From NCBI GenBank assembly GCA_016208425.1, contig JACQYA010000088.1:1-63743 (forward strand): a stretch of 63,743 bases of DNA, given 5' to 3'. Position 1 is the first letter of the stretch. Every line of letters starts with the position of its first letter. A program made the translations under genes and the position numbers. This stretch comes from Betaproteobacteria bacterium. Its GTDB lineage: Bacteria; Pseudomonadota; Gammaproteobacteria; Burkholderiales; Rhodocyclaceae. Under the pieces are notes generated by a model that ran no database searches, was not told the origin of the DNA, and worked only from the letters and a program-made list of their open reading frames with translations. Positions 16,554 through 26,465 of this stretch are shown piece after piece.

Positions 16554-17477
16554 ATGAAATACGCGGCGATGTTTTTTTTCCTGCTTTGGAGTGCGCTTGG
16601 CCGGGCCGACGAGGAGTCGAGCGTGCGCATCTCGCAAAGCGATGGAACTGTCGAAATCGTCAAGGGAAGCGGTGCAGCAAAGCAGGTCAAGGAAGGCGAC
16701 GCGATCGAGCGTGGCGACAGGCTCCTCGTCCGCGACAAGTCCGCCGCTCTGCTCATGTGGTCGAACGGCAGCATGGTCAAGGTCTATCCCAATAGCGAGA
16801 TCGCTTTGGCGGGCGTCTCTTTCGATCTGGAAAAAAAGATGGAGAAGACCCTCGTGGATCTTGAAAAAGGGCGCATTTTCGTCAAGGCGCAGGTGCCCGA
16901 ACACCTCTTCTCGGAATTCAGGGTGCGTATTGGCGGACTCGATTTGCGTACGCAGGGCGCGGAGTTCGCCCTGGCCTACGATGCGGAAAAGAAAAGCGTC
17001 ACGGCATGGTCATTGATGGGCCGCCTGGTGGCCGATGTGGGGGTCGAGCGCCTGCGCATCGACGACGGCCAGCAGGCAACGATCGCCGCCGCCGGCAAGC
17101 CGGGCGCGTCGCAGGCTCTAGACGACAAGGTGAAACAGTCCCTGACCAAGACCTCCCGCGATCTGGGCGGCAGCCTGCTGCAGGACGAGAGCGCCGGGGC
17201 GTCGGGCGGCAAGCTCGCGGCAAAGATCGGCGGCGTGGCGGCACGGCGCGGCAGCACGCCTTTCAAGGTGGGTTTCAAGGCCGCGATCAAGGGTGGTAGC
17301 GGGAAGATCAAGTCCATCGCCTGGGATTTCGGCGATGGGGAAAGCGCCTCGACAAAAGACGTGGAGCACACCTTCACTCAGGGCTTGTACGTGGTGATCC
17401 TGCGCGTGGAGGATGAAAACGGCGAAAAAGCCTCGGCGCAAACGGGCATTTCGGTGGAAGCCGACTGCGGCTGCTGA
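16554..17477 (+). CDS. FecR-like periplasmic protein with C-terminal PKD domain
   Basis: This 307-residue protein has a signal peptide (MKYAAMFFFLLWSALGRA), a FecR-like domain (LLVRDKSAALLMWSNGSMVK, then LEKGRIFVK and TQGAEFALAYD) and a C-terminal PKD domain (IAWDFGDGESASTKDVEHTF). It ends with two cysteines (EADCGC). FecR domains usually signal to anti-sigma/sigma pairs or act as structural periplasmic sensors, but no ECF sigma factor is nearby. The start at 16554 follows from the signal peptide. It may help assemble or anchor the surrounding cytochromes and barrel, which is conjecture. Confidence 0.8.
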   Translation: MKYAAMFFFLLWSALGRADEESSVRISQSDGTVEIVKGSGAAKQVKEGDAIERGDRLLVRDKSAALLMWSNGSMVKVYPNSEIALAGVSFDLEKKMEKTLVDLEKGRIFVKAQVPEHLFSEFRVRIGGLDLRTQGAEFALAYDAEKKSVTAWSLMGRLVADVGVERLRIDDGQQATIAAAGKPGASQALDDKVKQSLTKTSRDLGGSLLQDESAGASGGKLAAKIGGVAARRGSTPFKVGFKAAIKGGSGKIKSIAWDFGDGESASTKDVEHTFTQGLYVVILRVEDENGEKASAQTGISVEADCGC

Positions 17478-17519
17478 AACAAACCCTTTCTGGTGAATAT
17501 TGTGAATAGGAGACGGAAA

Positions 17520-18212
17520 ATGACGCGAACCCTGCTGTGCGTCCTGGGAGCAGTTGCCTTGTCGGGCGCGGCGAATGCCGCACCGGAATATGTCGGCGTT
17601 AAAGTCTGCACCAAGTGCCACGAGGCTCAAGGCGAATCCTGGGCGGGCACCTCGCACGCCAAGGCATTGGACTCCCTGAAGCCGAACGTCAAGGCGGAAG
17701 AGAAGAAGAAGGCCAGGCTCGATCCGGCCAAGGATTACACCAAGGACAAGGACTGTGTCGGTTGCCACAGCACCGGTTTCGGCCTGGCCGGCGGGCATGC
17801 GGTCGGCAAGGAGCCGGGCGGCGCGGCGGCGCTGGGGACGGTGGGTTGCGAGTCATGCCACGGTCCCGGCGGTGTTTACCGCGACCAGCATAGCAAGGCG
17901 GAAAAGAAACTGAAGCAGACCTCCGAGGCGACGCCGCGCAAGACCTTGGTCGCCGACGGTCAGAACTTCGACTACGAGAAGGCCTGCGCCACCTGTCACC
18001 TGAACTTCAAGGGATCGCCACACAAGGCAGCCAAGGCGCCGTTTACGCCCTTCACGCCGGATGTCGATGCCAAGTACAAATTCGAGTTCGGCAAGGCAGT
18101 GAAGGCGCAAGCCCTGCATGAGCACTACAAGCTGAAGGGCGTATTCACGGGTGACCCGCTACCGGCGGTGCGCGCAGAGTTCCAGAAGAACGCCAAAGAG
18201 ATTCCAGAATGA
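17520..18212 (+). CDS. Tetraheme cytochrome c554-like protein
   Basis: This 230-residue protein has a signal peptide and four CxxCH motifs (CTKCH, CVGCH, CESCH, CATCH) in a cytochrome c554-like layout: YVGVKVCTKCHEAQGESWAGTSHA near the N-terminus, then GCHSTGFG and GCESCHGPGG. ATG 17520 with AGGAGA 5 nt upstream is clearly better than the GTG at 17493. It overlaps the NapC/NirT gene by ATGA, so the two are probably made together. It probably acts as a periplasmic electron carrier between the quinol-oxidising NapC/NirT protein and one or both molybdoenzymes. Confidence 0.9.
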   Translation: MTRTLLCVLGAVALSGAANAAPEYVGVKVCTKCHEAQGESWAGTSHAKALDSLKPNVKAEEKKKARLDPAKDYTKDKDCVGCHSTGFGLAGGHAVGKEPGGAAALGTVGCESCHGPGGVYRDQHSKAEKKLKQTSEATPRKTLVADGQNFDYEKACATCHLNFKGSPHKAAKAPFTPFTPDVDAKYKFEFGKAVKAQALHEHYKLKGVFTGDPLPAVRAEFQKNAKEIPE

Positions 18213-18871
18213 GCGACGAAAATCTCCCGCCACCCGTCCCGCCCCTGCCGGCCTCTACGCCGGATGCCGGCAGGCATCCGGGCCGAGTCGGCCGCCTCTG
18301 GGCAACGCTACGGCGGCCGAGCGCCCGCTATTCGGCGCTCGGCATTGTCGTGGCGGGTTTTGCCTCTGGCATCGTCTTCTGGGGCGGCTTCAATACTGCC
18401 ATGGAAGCCACCAACCAGTTGGAATTCTGCATTTCCTGCCACGAGATGCAGAGCACCGTGTACCAGGAATACAAGCAGACGATCCACTACGCCAACCGCA
18501 CCGGCGTGCGCGCGGTCTGCTCCGACTGCCACGTGCCGAAGGACTGGCTGCACAAGATGGCGCGCAAAATCCAGGCTTCCGGCGAGATCTACGGCAAAGC
18601 CATGGGCACCATCGATACGCCGGAGAAGTTCGAGGCCAAGCGACTGGAACTCGCGCAGCACGAATGGGATCGCATGAAGGCCAGCGATTCGCGCGAATGT
18701 CGCAATTGCCACAGCTTCGATGGCATGTCCAAGGACGCGCAGACGGACACCGCCTGGCGGCGGCACAAGGGCGCCATCAAGAAGGGCGAGACCTGCATCG
18801 ACTGCCACAAGGGCATTGCCCACAAAGAGCCTGGCGGCGCGAAAAAAGAGAAGAGCAAGGAAGAAGGCTGA
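18209..18871 (+). CDS. NapC/NirT-family membrane tetraheme cytochrome c
   Basis: This 220-residue protein has one N-terminal membrane helix (residues ~43-65, [19 protein letters not shown]) and four CxxCH motifs (CISCH, CSDCH, CRNCH, CIDCH) in the NapC/NirT pattern [10 protein letters not shown]...[11 protein letters not shown]. Proteins of this family oxidise menaquinol or ubiquinol and pass electrons to periplasmic reductases. It overlaps the c554-like gene by 4 nt and precedes the type II enzyme operon. It can replace the missing NrfD-type quinol dehydrogenase of the TtrA-like enzyme. The tail is Lys/Glu-rich and unremarkable. Confidence 0.93.
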   Translation: MSDENLPPPVPPLPASTPDAGRHPGRVGRLWATLRRPSARYSALGIVVAGFASGIVFWGGFNTAMEATNQLEFCISCHEMQSTVYQEYKQTIHYANRTGVRAVCSDCHVPKDWLHKMARKIQASGEIYGKAMGTIDTPEKFEAKRLELAQHEWDRMKASDSRECRNCHSFDGMSKDAQTDTAWRRHKGAIKKGETCIDCHKGIAHKEPGGAKKEKSKEEG

Positions 18872-18947
18872 TCGTGGGTGTCTTCGACTGGCGGATAGAG
18901 ACCGCTACGTCACGATTCACCGTTTCATATCAAGAAAGGAAAGCGCA

Positions 18948-21695
18948 ATGAACATTTCCGACGACGACAATGGCCGCCGCAGGTTTTTGCAGGCTTCCGG
19001 TGCGGTGTTGGCCAGCATGGCTACGCCGGGTAGCGTGTGGGCTTTCGCCAAAATCCAGCCCAATTACGACCCGCTCAAAGAGTATCCCTACCGGAGCTGG
19101 GAAGACCTCTACCGCAAGGAATGGGCGTGGGATTCGGTGGGCTTCACCACCCATGCCATCGGCTGCGTGGCCGGTTGCGCCTGGAAGGTCTACGTCAAGA
19201 ACGGCATGCCCATGCGCGACGAGCAGGTCAACGAGTACCCGCAACTGCCGGGCATCCCCGACATGAACCCGCGTGGCTGTCAAAAAGGGGCTGTGTATTG
19301 CTCGTGGTCGAAGCAGCCGGACCATCTCAAGTGGCCGCTGAAGCGCGTCGGCGAGCGGGGTTCGCGCAAGTGGAGGCGTATCTCCTGGAACGAGGCGCTC
19401 ACCGAAATTGCCGACAAGATCATCGACACCACCGTCAAGCGCGGGCCGGGCAATATCTGCATTCCGAAGCGTCCCTTCGCGGTCATCAGCAGCACCGCGT
19501 ATACGCGGCTGGCGAACCTCCTGGGGGGCATCAAGCCGGACGTTTCCTCGATGACCGGCGACCTCTATCCCGGCATCCACACGGTGCGCGTCCCGGCGCG
19601 TACGTTATCGACTTTCGACGACTGGTTCACGTCCGACCTCATCCTGATGTGGCACAAGAACCCGATCGTCACGCGCATGCCCGACGCACACTTCCTGATG
19701 GAAGCGCGCTACAACGGTGCCCGGCTGGTCAACATCTCCTGCGACTACAACCCCTCGTCGATCCACGCCGACCTGTTCGTGCCGGTGAAGATGGGCACGG
19801 ACTCCTATCTCGCCGCAGCGATCGTTAACCAGCTCATCGCCGGCAAGCACTACAAGGCGGATTACCTGAAGGAGCAGACCGATCTGCCCTTCCTGGTGCG
19901 CGCCGACAACGGCAAATTCCTGCGCGAGAAGGACTTCAAGGCGGACGGCAGCGACGAAGTCTTCTACGTCTGGGATAGCAAGTCCGGCAAGGCCGTGCCG
20001 GCCCCCGGCAGCATGGGCAGCAAGGACAAGACCCTGAAGTTCGGCACGGTCGATCCGGCGCTGGAAGGCGCCTTCGAGGCGGATGGCGTCAAGGTCACGA
20101 CCGTCTTCGAGCGTTTGAAGGCGGCGATTGCGCCCTTCACGCCGGAAGCCACCCAAGCCGAATCCGGCGTGCATCCCTCGGTGGTGCGGCAACTCGTCGA
20201 ATGGATCGCCAAGTCCAAGGCCATGCGCATCCTCGATGGCTACAACAACCAGAAGCACATGGACGGTTTCCAGTGCGGACGCTTGAAGATGCTGATCCTG
20301 ACCCTGATCGGTCATCACGGCACCACTGGCTCCCTGGATACCACTTATGAGGGCTGGATCCTGGAAGGGAACTCGGAACTCGGCGCGTTCAAGGGCAAGC
20401 CGGGGCGCAGCGTCTCGATGGTGCTGGCTCAGTGGGTATGGGGCGAGCAATACCGGCGCGCGAAGGCCTACTACGACGATGTCCAGTTGAAGGCGATGGT
20501 CGGTTTCGGCGTCGACGACATGGAGGCTTTGCGCAAGGAATCGGAAGCGAAGGGCTGGATGCCCAAGTGGCAATCCATCAAGGATCCGGTGGTCTACATC
20601 AACGCTGGCATCAACCTCTTCGCCACATCCAACGGCTACTCGCATCTGCGCGAGAACTTCCTCAAGCGCTGCGAGCTGCTGGTCAACGTGGATTTCCGCA
20701 TGAACTCCGGCTGCATGTATTCCGACATCGTGCTGCCCTGCGCCGAGAACATCGAGAAGCTGGATATTCGCGAAACCTCGGTGACGCGCTTCATCCATAC
20801 CTTCGGCCAGGCAGTCAAGCCCATGTACGAGCGCAAGACCGACTGGGAAATCAACGTGGAACTAGCCAGGAAGATCCAGGAGCGGGCCATTGCCCGCAGC
20901 GTCACCCGGGTGGATGACCCGGAGATCAAGAGCGCCATTGACTTCAATACCTTCTACGACGACTTCACCATGAACGGCAAGATCGTCAGCGACGAGCAGG
21001 CTCTGAGATTCGTCATGGAGCGATCGAAAGCGCTGGGTCCGGGCAGCTACGAGGAAGCGATGAAGAAGGGGTTTGTTGGCGTGGGGCCGTCTGCTGGCAA
21101 GACCGCCCCGGTTCCCAAAGACAAGCCCTACCGTCCCTTCACGATCAACGTCACGGACAAGATCCCTTACAAGACCTTGACCGGGCGCTTACAGTTCTAT
21201 GTAGACCACGACTGGTTCCAGCGCTTCGACGCCACCGTGCCCAAGCCCCAGGTCAAGGGCGGCGGCATGCTGGGGCCGAAGCAATATCCCTTCAAGTACA
21301 GCTCGCCGCACACCCGTTGGGGCGTCCACTCTTTTGCGCGCACCTCGGAGTGGATGCTGCGGCACCAGCGCGGCGAGCCGGACATCCGGCTCAGCCCGAA
21401 GGCCATGGCGAAAAAGGGCATCAAGGACGGCGACATGGTGCGCATCTTCAACTCGTCGGGCGAGTTCTTCGCCACGGCCAAGTCCTGGCCCTCGCTGCCC
21501 GACGACGTGCTGTTTACCGAGCATGGCTGGGAGCAGTATCTCTACAAGAACATGACCCACTACAACAACGTCAACTCGGAGCTGATTAATCCGCTGGAAC
21601 TGGTGGGCGGCTACGGTCACATCAAGTTCGCTGCTGCGGCGTTCAATCCGAACCGCATCTTTTATGAGACGACGGTCGACGTCGAGAAAGCTTGA
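18948..21695 (+). CDS. Type II DMSO-reductase-family molybdopterin subunit (alpha)
   Basis: This 915-residue protein has a Tat motif (RRRFLQA, residues 10-16) and the type II FeS ligand set H69-x3-C73-x3-C77-x33-C111. The conserved molybdenum-ligating aspartate is probably D205 in [23 protein letters not shown] and [15 protein letters not shown] are typical of the SerA/ClrA/PcrA/DdhA/EbdA/S25dA group (TIGR03479). The family includes selenate, chlorate and perchlorate reductases as well as ethylbenzene and steroid-C25 dehydrogenases; the sequence alone does not separate these. AAAGGAAA precedes ATG 18948. It heads an alpha-beta-chaperone-gamma set, the order used by serABDC, clrABDC and ddhABDC. 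Confidence 0.92.
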   Translation: MNISDDDNGRRRFLQASGAVLASMATPGSVWAFAKIQPNYDPLKEYPYRSWEDLYRKEWAWDSVGFTTHAIGCVAGCAWKVYVKNGMPMRDEQVNEYPQLPGIPDMNPRGCQKGAVYCSWSKQPDHLKWPLKRVGERGSRKWRRISWNEALTEIADKIIDTTVKRGPGNICIPKRPFAVISSTAYTRLANLLGGIKPDVSSMTGDLYPGIHTVRVPARTLSTFDDWFTSDLILMWHKNPIVTRMPDAHFLMEARYNGARLVNISCDYNPSSIHADLFVPVKMGTDSYLAAAIVNQLIAGKHYKADYLKEQTDLPFLVRADNGKFLREKDFKADGSDEVFYVWDSKSGKAVPAPGSMGSKDKTLKFGTVDPALEGAFEADGVKVTTVFERLKAAIAPFTPEATQAESGVHPSVVRQLVEWIAKSKAMRILDGYNNQKHMDGFQCGRLKMLILTLIGHHGTTGSLDTTYEGWILEGNSELGAFKGKPGRSVSMVLAQWVWGEQYRRAKAYYDDVQLKAMVGFGVDDMEALRKESEAKGWMPKWQSIKDPVVYINAGINLFATSNGYSHLRENFLKRCELLVNVDFRMNSGCMYSDIVLPCAENIEKLDIRETSVTRFIHTFGQAVKPMYERKTDWEINVELARKIQERAIARSVTRVDDPEIKSAIDFNTFYDDFTMNGKIVSDEQALRFVMERSKALGPGSYEEAMKKGFVGVGPSAGKTAPVPKDKPYRPFTINVTDKIPYKTLTGRLQFYVDHDWFQRFDATVPKPQVKGGGMLGPKQYPFKYSSPHTRWGVHSFARTSEWMLRHQRGEPDIRLSPKAMAKKGIKDGDMVRIFNSSGEFFATAKSWPSLPDDVLFTEHGWEQYLYKNMTHYNNVNSELINPLELVGGYGHIKFAAAAFNPNRIFYETTVDVEKA

Positions 21696-21706
21696 GGATA
21701 CCTACC

Positions 21707-22687
21707 ATGAGTAAAAGACAGTTGGCCTACGTATTCGATCTGAACAAGTGCATCGGCTGCCATACCTGCACCATGGCCTGCAAGACCCTGTGGACTGACC
21801 GGGGCGGACGCGAGTACATGTACTGGAACAACGTGGAAACCCATCCCGGCAGGGGTTACCCGATGAACTGGCAGCAAAAAGGCGGCGGTTTCAAGAATGG
21901 CGTATTGCAGACGGATGGCAAGATCCCGCCCATGGAAGCTTACGGCGCCGCCTGGAAATACAATTTTGCCGAGACCCTGCTGGAGGGCAAGTCGGATCGA
22001 GTCGTACCTCATGAGAAGCCGACCTATGGGCCGAACTGGGACGAGGACGAGGGTGCCGGCGAGTTTCCCAACAGCCGCTATTTCTATCTGCCGCGCATCT
22101 GCAACCACTGCTCCAACCCGGCCTGCCTGGCGGCCTGCCCGAACAAAGCGATCTACAAGCGGGAGGAAGATGGATTGGTCGTCATCGACCAGGAGCGTTG
22201 CCGGGGTTACCGCTATTGCGTCAAGGCCTGTCCCTACGGCAAGGTGTATTTCAATCTGCAAACCCAAAAGTCCGAGAAATGTATCGGCTGTTATCCGCGC
22301 GTCGAGAAGGGCGAGGCGCCGGCTTGCGTCAAGCAGTGTACGGGTCGCATCCGTTTCTGGGGTTATCGCGACGACAAGAACGGCCCGATCCACAAGCTGG
22401 TGGATCAGTGGAAAATCGCCCTGCCATTGCATGCTGAATATGGCACGCAGCCCAACGTGTTTTACGTGCCGCCGATGAACGTCACGCCGCCGCCGTTCGA
22501 GGAGGATGGGCGTCTTTCCAGCGCGCCGCGCATTCCGATTGCCGACATCGAGGCGCTGTTCGGTCCCCGCACGAAGGAGGCGCTGGACACACTGGGGCGC
22601 GAGATGCAGAAGCGTCGCGAAGCCAAACCCTCGGAACTGACGGATATCCTGATCGGCTTCACGAACAAGGACAGGTACGGAATATGA
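21707..22687 (+). CDS. Type II DMSO-reductase-family iron-sulfur subunit (beta)
   Basis: This 326-residue protein has four FeS clusters: [41 protein letters not shown] (aromatic residue in place of a cysteine, as in NarH/SerB/EbdB, giving a [3Fe-4S] cluster) and [20 protein letters not shown]. The N-terminus [18 protein letters not shown] matches TIGR03478 beta subunits. ATG 21707 is chosen. It is co-exported by the alpha subunit's Tat signal and passes electrons between the heme b gamma subunit and the alpha-subunit cluster. It overlaps the chaperone gene by 4 nt. Confidence 0.94.
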   Translation: MSKRQLAYVFDLNKCIGCHTCTMACKTLWTDRGGREYMYWNNVETHPGRGYPMNWQQKGGGFKNGVLQTDGKIPPMEAYGAAWKYNFAETLLEGKSDRVVPHEKPTYGPNWDEDEGAGEFPNSRYFYLPRICNHCSNPACLAACPNKAIYKREEDGLVVIDQERCRGYRYCVKACPYGKVYFNLQTQKSEKCIGCYPRVEKGEAPACVKQCTGRIRFWGYRDDKNGPIHKLVDQWKIALPLHAEYGTQPNVFYVPPMNVTPPPFEEDGRLSSAPRIPIADIEALFGPRTKEALDTLGREMQKRREAKPSELTDILIGFTNKDRYGI

Positions 22688-23265
22688 GCGGGCCAACTGT
22701 GAAAGCGGACACCTTGGGCGGGGCCTACCTGGCGATGGCGAAGCTTTTCTCATACCCGACCCCGCAAACCTGGCAACAGTTGACGGAGCAAGGAATTGTC
22801 GATCCCACGCTGACACAGGAGACACTGGAAGCCGAGTATCTTGCGGCCTTCGAGGTCGGGCGCGACAGTTCTCCCGCACCACTGTTCGAGGGCATGCATC
22901 GCGAGGACTCGGGGCGGGATGGAATCCTGCAAGACCTGCTGCGATTTTACGAGTTCTTCGATACGAAGCTCTCCACAACCGACCGGGAATATCCAGACCA
23001 TCTTGTGACGGAACTGGAGTTTCTCGCCTGGCTGTGCATGCAGGAACAGGCGGTGGAAAACAAGGGAGGCGACGCAGAGTCCTTCCGCCGCGCGCAGCGG
23101 GATTTCATCACCCGCCACGTTGCAGCATGGCTGCCGGTGTTTCGCCGGCGGCTGGAGGCGACGGATACCGCCTATTCGCAGTATGGCTTGGCGCTGGCCG
23201 AACTGGTGGAAGCTCACCGCGGCCGGCTCGGCAACGAAACGCAAGAATCGGGAGGCAACACATGA
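22684..23265 (+). CDS. Type II enzyme chaperone (TorD-like, delta)
   Basis: This 193-residue helical protein fits the type II DMSO-reductase chaperone family (TIGR03482): [20 protein letters not shown], then [20 protein letters not shown] and a long helical C-terminus. Unlike the canonical TorD at 13130 it lacks the TPHESYY motif. It is translationally coupled at both ends (ATGA with beta, ATGA-type with gamma). The product stays in the cytoplasm and is not part of the mature enzyme. Confidence 0.88.
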   Translation: MSGPTVKADTLGGAYLAMAKLFSYPTPQTWQQLTEQGIVDPTLTQETLEAEYLAAFEVGRDSSPAPLFEGMHREDSGRDGILQDLLRFYEFFDTKLSTTDREYPDHLVTELEFLAWLCMQEQAVENKGGDAESFRRAQRDFITRHVAAWLPVFRRRLEATDTAYSQYGLALAELVEAHRGRLGNETQESGGNT

Positions 23266-23981
23266 ACAACAGCACTCTGATGAAGCAATTGGCGGCAATT
23301 GGCATGGTTGCCTTGACTGCTGCGACGGCCAGCCTCGCGGCAAGCGCCGCGCTGGCCGCTCCCACAGCCAAAACGATCCAGGTCATGTCTGTAAAAGATG
23401 GGGATGCTGCTTCGCCACAGGCCGCCATCTGGGAAAAGGCGCCAGCTGCCCAAGTCGCTTTGCAACCGGCTTTCCCCGGACATAGCTCCATTGTCGGCAC
23501 CCCGGTGACGGAGAAGCTGGTCGCCCAGGCGATCTGCCTGGGCGACCAGCTATATGTGAAGCTGGCTTGGATCGACCGCACAGCCAACACGGTGATCGGG
23601 GATACCAACAAGTTCGCCGATGGTGCGGCGGTGCAGTTTCCAGTGAATGGCAAATCCACCACCACGCCCTTCATGGGGGACGCAAACAATGCCGTGAACG
23701 TATGGCAATGGCGCGCCGATGGACGCACCCAGAACCTGCTTGCCAAGGGCTTTAGCACCGCCATGACGGTGCCTTCCGAGGGACTGAAGAGCGCATCGGT
23801 ACGCACCGACAGCGGTTGGGCGGTTGTTCTGAGCCGACCACTGAAGGTCAAGCCAGACGAGGGCGCCAACCTGTTGGGCAAGAGCACTATGCCCATCGCT
23901 TTTGCCGCATGGGACGGTGAAAACGAGGAACGCGATGGCCTCAAGGCGGTTACGCTGGAGTGGTGGCAGTTGCGTTTCTGA
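23262..23981 (+). CDS. Type II enzyme heme b subunit (gamma)
   Basis: This 239-residue protein has a Sec-type signal peptide and the ethylbenzene-dehydrogenase-like heme-binding beta fold (TIGR03477): [55 protein letters not shown] and [14 protein letters not shown]. Gamma subunits in this family bind one heme b with Met/Lys ligands and exchange electrons with a soluble c-type cytochrome. Here the c554-like or triheme cytochrome could be that partner. The start codon overlaps the chaperone stop. It ends the ABDC set. Confidence 0.9.
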   Translation: MNNSTLMKQLAAIGMVALTAATASLAASAALAAPTAKTIQVMSVKDGDAASPQAAIWEKAPAAQVALQPAFPGHSSIVGTPVTEKLVAQAICLGDQLYVKLAWIDRTANTVIGDTNKFADGAAVQFPVNGKSTTTPFMGDANNAVNVWQWRADGRTQNLLAKGFSTAMTVPSEGLKSASVRTDSGWAVVLSRPLKVKPDEGANLLGKSTMPIAFAAWDGENEERDGLKAVTLEWWQLRF

Positions 23982-23997
23982 TTGTCCTGTAAGGTAA

Positions 23998-24034
23998 CCG
24001 CGCCCGTTCCGCCGGGCGCGGCTGTTGACAACAG
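23998..24034. promoter_or_regulatory. Inverted repeats upstream of the RND pump gene
   Basis: A GC-rich 9-bp stem, CCGCGCCCG (23998-24006) with CGGGCGCGG (24013-24021), is followed at once by the dyad CTGTTG-A-CAACAG (24022-24034), which contains TTGACA. There is no T-tract, so a terminator is doubtful; the second dyad could be an operator overlapping a -35 element. It separates the type II enzyme genes from the RND pump gene. Confidence 0.35.
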
Positions 24035-24100
24035 TCTAACAATCGTTGGATCATTGGTGCGAAATCGTCGCTAGACGATGGCAACCTCTGGAGGGGGAAA

Positions 24101-26464
24101 ATGAAAGCTATTTCTTTATACAAGGCGACGGGATGGTCGCTGGTCGAGTTTTCCATCCGCCGGCCGAAGCTGGTGATGCTGCTGGCGGGGCTGCTAACCT
24201 TAATATTCCTCACCCAGTTTCCGAAGATCCGCACCGACACGAACCCGAAGCACATGTTGCCGGAAACCTCCGACGTGCGGGTGTGGAACGACAAGGTAGA
24301 TAAGACCTTCGCGCTCTACGAGGACACCATCGTCGTGGGCGTGGAAAATGGCGCGAGCGACGCGGGGGTGCTGAATAAGGATACGCTCGGCCGCATCGCC
24401 CGTGTGACCGATGCCATCCTTGCGCTGGAGGGCGTCGCCAGCCGCGATGTCAACGGCTTTACCACCATCACGAACGTGACGGTAGAGGAGGGCACCCTCA
24501 AGGTCGGGCCGCTGATGCCGGCCGCGCCCAAGACCGATGCCGAGGTGGCGAACCTCAAGAGCTCGCTGTTCGGCAACCCGCTGTTCCTCGACCGCATCAT
24601 CTCGCGGGACGGTAAAACCACGGCGATTTACGTACCCCTGGAGAAGGGCGCCAACGGCGCCGAGATCGCCGACAAGATCCGCGACATCGTGGCGAAGGAG
24701 AAGGGCGCCAGCGTGGGAAATGAGCGCTACTACATCGCCGGCGATCCGGTGGCGCGCGACACCTTCGGCGCCGAGATGTTCAAGCTGATGGCGATTTTCT
24801 CGCCGATTGCCGGCGGCATCATGTTCGCGGCGATCCAGTACATGTTCCGCAGTTTGGTTCTGTCGGCGGCCATGATGGGCGTATCGATGGTGGCGATCAT
24901 CTGGAGCATGGGCCTGCTGATTGGCGTCGGTTTCCCGGTGCACATCATGAGTTCCATGGCGCCGGTGTTCCTGATGGCGATTGCCACCGACAGCATCCAC
25001 ATTTTCAACGAGTTCTATTTCCGCTACCGGGAGCAAAGTGGCGACAAGCGCGACAAGCTGATGGCGATCCGCGAAACCATGGCGGCGGTCAGCCGGCCGG
25101 TGCGCTTCACGGCGCTGGCCACGGCAGCCGGTTTTGCCGTGATGCTGTTCATGAACATCATCCCCGTGCAGGTGTTCGGCGGCCTGATCGCCTTTGGCAC
25201 CGTCGTGCTGCGCCTGCTCTCCTTCAGTTTCATTCCGGCGGTGCTCACTTTCGTGCGCGAGGACAAGCTGGCAGCAGCAGCCGGGGACGTGGGCCAGGAT
25301 CGCACGGCGCGCCTGCTGGGGCACCTCGGCGCTTTCGGCGCGATCCGGCCACGCCTGACCGTGGCAGTCGCGGTGGCGCTGGTGGCCGTCTCGGTCTGGG
25401 GCACGTCGAAGATCCATGTCAACAACAATCTGGTGGCCTGGTTCAAGGCCGGCAGCGAGATCCGCGTCGCCGACACGGCGATGAACGCGGCGCTCGGCGG
25501 CACCTCTCTCGGTTACGTGGTGGTCGAGGGTAAGGAAGCAGATTTCATGAAACGGCCCGAGGCCATGCGCTGGCTGGAGGGGCTGCAACGCCATCTGGAA
25601 ACCCTGCCGGTGGTCGGCAAGACTTTCTCGGTTGCCGACTACGTCAAGCGCATCAACCGCGTGTTGCATGAAGACGACGCCAACTACGACATCGTGCCCG
25701 ACACGCAGGACGGGATCGGCCAGTACCTGTTCCTGTTCAGCATGTCGGCCAAGCCCTCGGATCTGGACAACGTGGTCGATCCGACTTTCGCCAAAGCCAA
25801 CCTCTGGGTACAGATGAAGACCTGGGACGCCGATGCGATGCGCCAGGTGAGCGCCGCCGCAGAGGAATACCACAAGGCGCATCCCCTGGCGGCGACCGTG
25901 AAGCCGGCCGGCATCGCCTACTTCAATCTCGTGTGGAACGAGGAGGTGCTGGGCGACCTGGTGCTCGGCCTCGGCCTTGCCTTGGTGGTGGTGCTCGCCA
26001 TCCTGGCCCTGGATTTCCGCTCGTTCAAATGGGCGCTGGTCGCCTACGTACCGCTGTTGCTCACCATCCTGCTCATCTACGGTGTGGTCGGTTTTGCCGG
26101 CAAGGACTTCGACATGCCGCTGTCGGTGATGAGCACGCTGTCGCTGGGCATGGCGGTGGATTTTGCCATCCACTTCGTCAGCCGTTTCCGACAGCGCCGA
26201 GCAGAAGTCGGGGCTGGCGAGACGCCGGCCGAAACGCTGGAAGAAAGCCTGGCCTGGACGGCGGCGCGGCCGGGCAAGGGCATCATGCGCAACGCCATCC
26301 TGTTCGCCGCAGCCTTCTCGGTGATGATGGCGGCGCCACTGACGCCCTACATCGCAGTCGGCGCTTTCATCGTCTCGATGATGCTGCTCTCGGCTCTGCT
26401 GACCCTGATGCTGCTACCGGCGCTGGTCATGCTGGCCCGGCATTTTTTGATCGAGGAGAACTGA
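24101..26464 (+). CDS. RND-superfamily inner-membrane transporter (MMPL/HpnN type)
   Basis: This 787-residue protein has two halves, each with a large periplasmic loop and a group of membrane helices. The N-terminus reads SIRRPKLVMLLAGLLTLIFL, followed by FPKIRTDTNPKHMLPE. The helix with VFLMAIATDSIHIFNEFYF, and its repeat ending GMAVDFAIHFVSRFRQR, carry the intramembrane acidic residues of RND pumps. Such single-gene RND proteins move lipids, hopanoids or hydrophobic compounds. GGAGGGG precedes ATG 24101. The next two genes encode a LolA-like protein and an outer-membrane barrel, a known trio for envelope hydrophobe traffic. The direction of transport is unknown. Confidence 0.9.
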   Translation: MKAISLYKATGWSLVEFSIRRPKLVMLLAGLLTLIFLTQFPKIRTDTNPKHMLPETSDVRVWNDKVDKTFALYEDTIVVGVENGASDAGVLNKDTLGRIARVTDAILALEGVASRDVNGFTTITNVTVEEGTLKVGPLMPAAPKTDAEVANLKSSLFGNPLFLDRIISRDGKTTAIYVPLEKGANGAEIADKIRDIVAKEKGASVGNERYYIAGDPVARDTFGAEMFKLMAIFSPIAGGIMFAAIQYMFRSLVLSAAMMGVSMVAIIWSMGLLIGVGFPVHIMSSMAPVFLMAIATDSIHIFNEFYFRYREQSGDKRDKLMAIRETMAAVSRPVRFTALATAAGFAVMLFMNIIPVQVFGGLIAFGTVVLRLLSFSFIPAVLTFVREDKLAAAAGDVGQDRTARLLGHLGAFGAIRPRLTVAVAVALVAVSVWGTSKIHVNNNLVAWFKAGSEIRVADTAMNAALGGTSLGYVVVEGKEADFMKRPEAMRWLEGLQRHLETLPVVGKTFSVADYVKRINRVLHEDDANYDIVPDTQDGIGQYLFLFSMSAKPSDLDNVVDPTFAKANLWVQMKTWDADAMRQVSAAAEEYHKAHPLAATVKPAGIAYFNLVWNEEVLGDLVLGLGLALVVVLAILALDFRSFKWALVAYVPLLLTILLIYGVVGFAGKDFDMPLSVMSTLSLGMAVDFAIHFVSRFRQRRAEVGAGETPAETLEESLAWTAARPGKGIMRNAILFAAAFSVMMAAPLTPYIAVGAFIVSMMLLSALLTLMLLPALVMLARHFLIEEN

Positions 26465-26465
26465 A

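Noticed and set aside
18948-23981. Naming the second enzyme ebdABCD, serABDC or clrABDC
   Set aside because: The family spans reductases and hydroxylases; gene order fits ser/clr/ddh but neighbours fit a hydrophobic substrate. No symbol is justified.
23998-24021. Intrinsic terminator after the gamma-subunit gene
   Set aside because: The stem is strong but is followed by CTGTTGACAA rather than a T-tract.
24200-26173. Long minus-strand frame opposite the RND gene (~657 codons)
   Set aside because: Low-complexity His/Asp/Gln/Arg composition typical of an antisense shadow; the plus-strand RND protein is complete.
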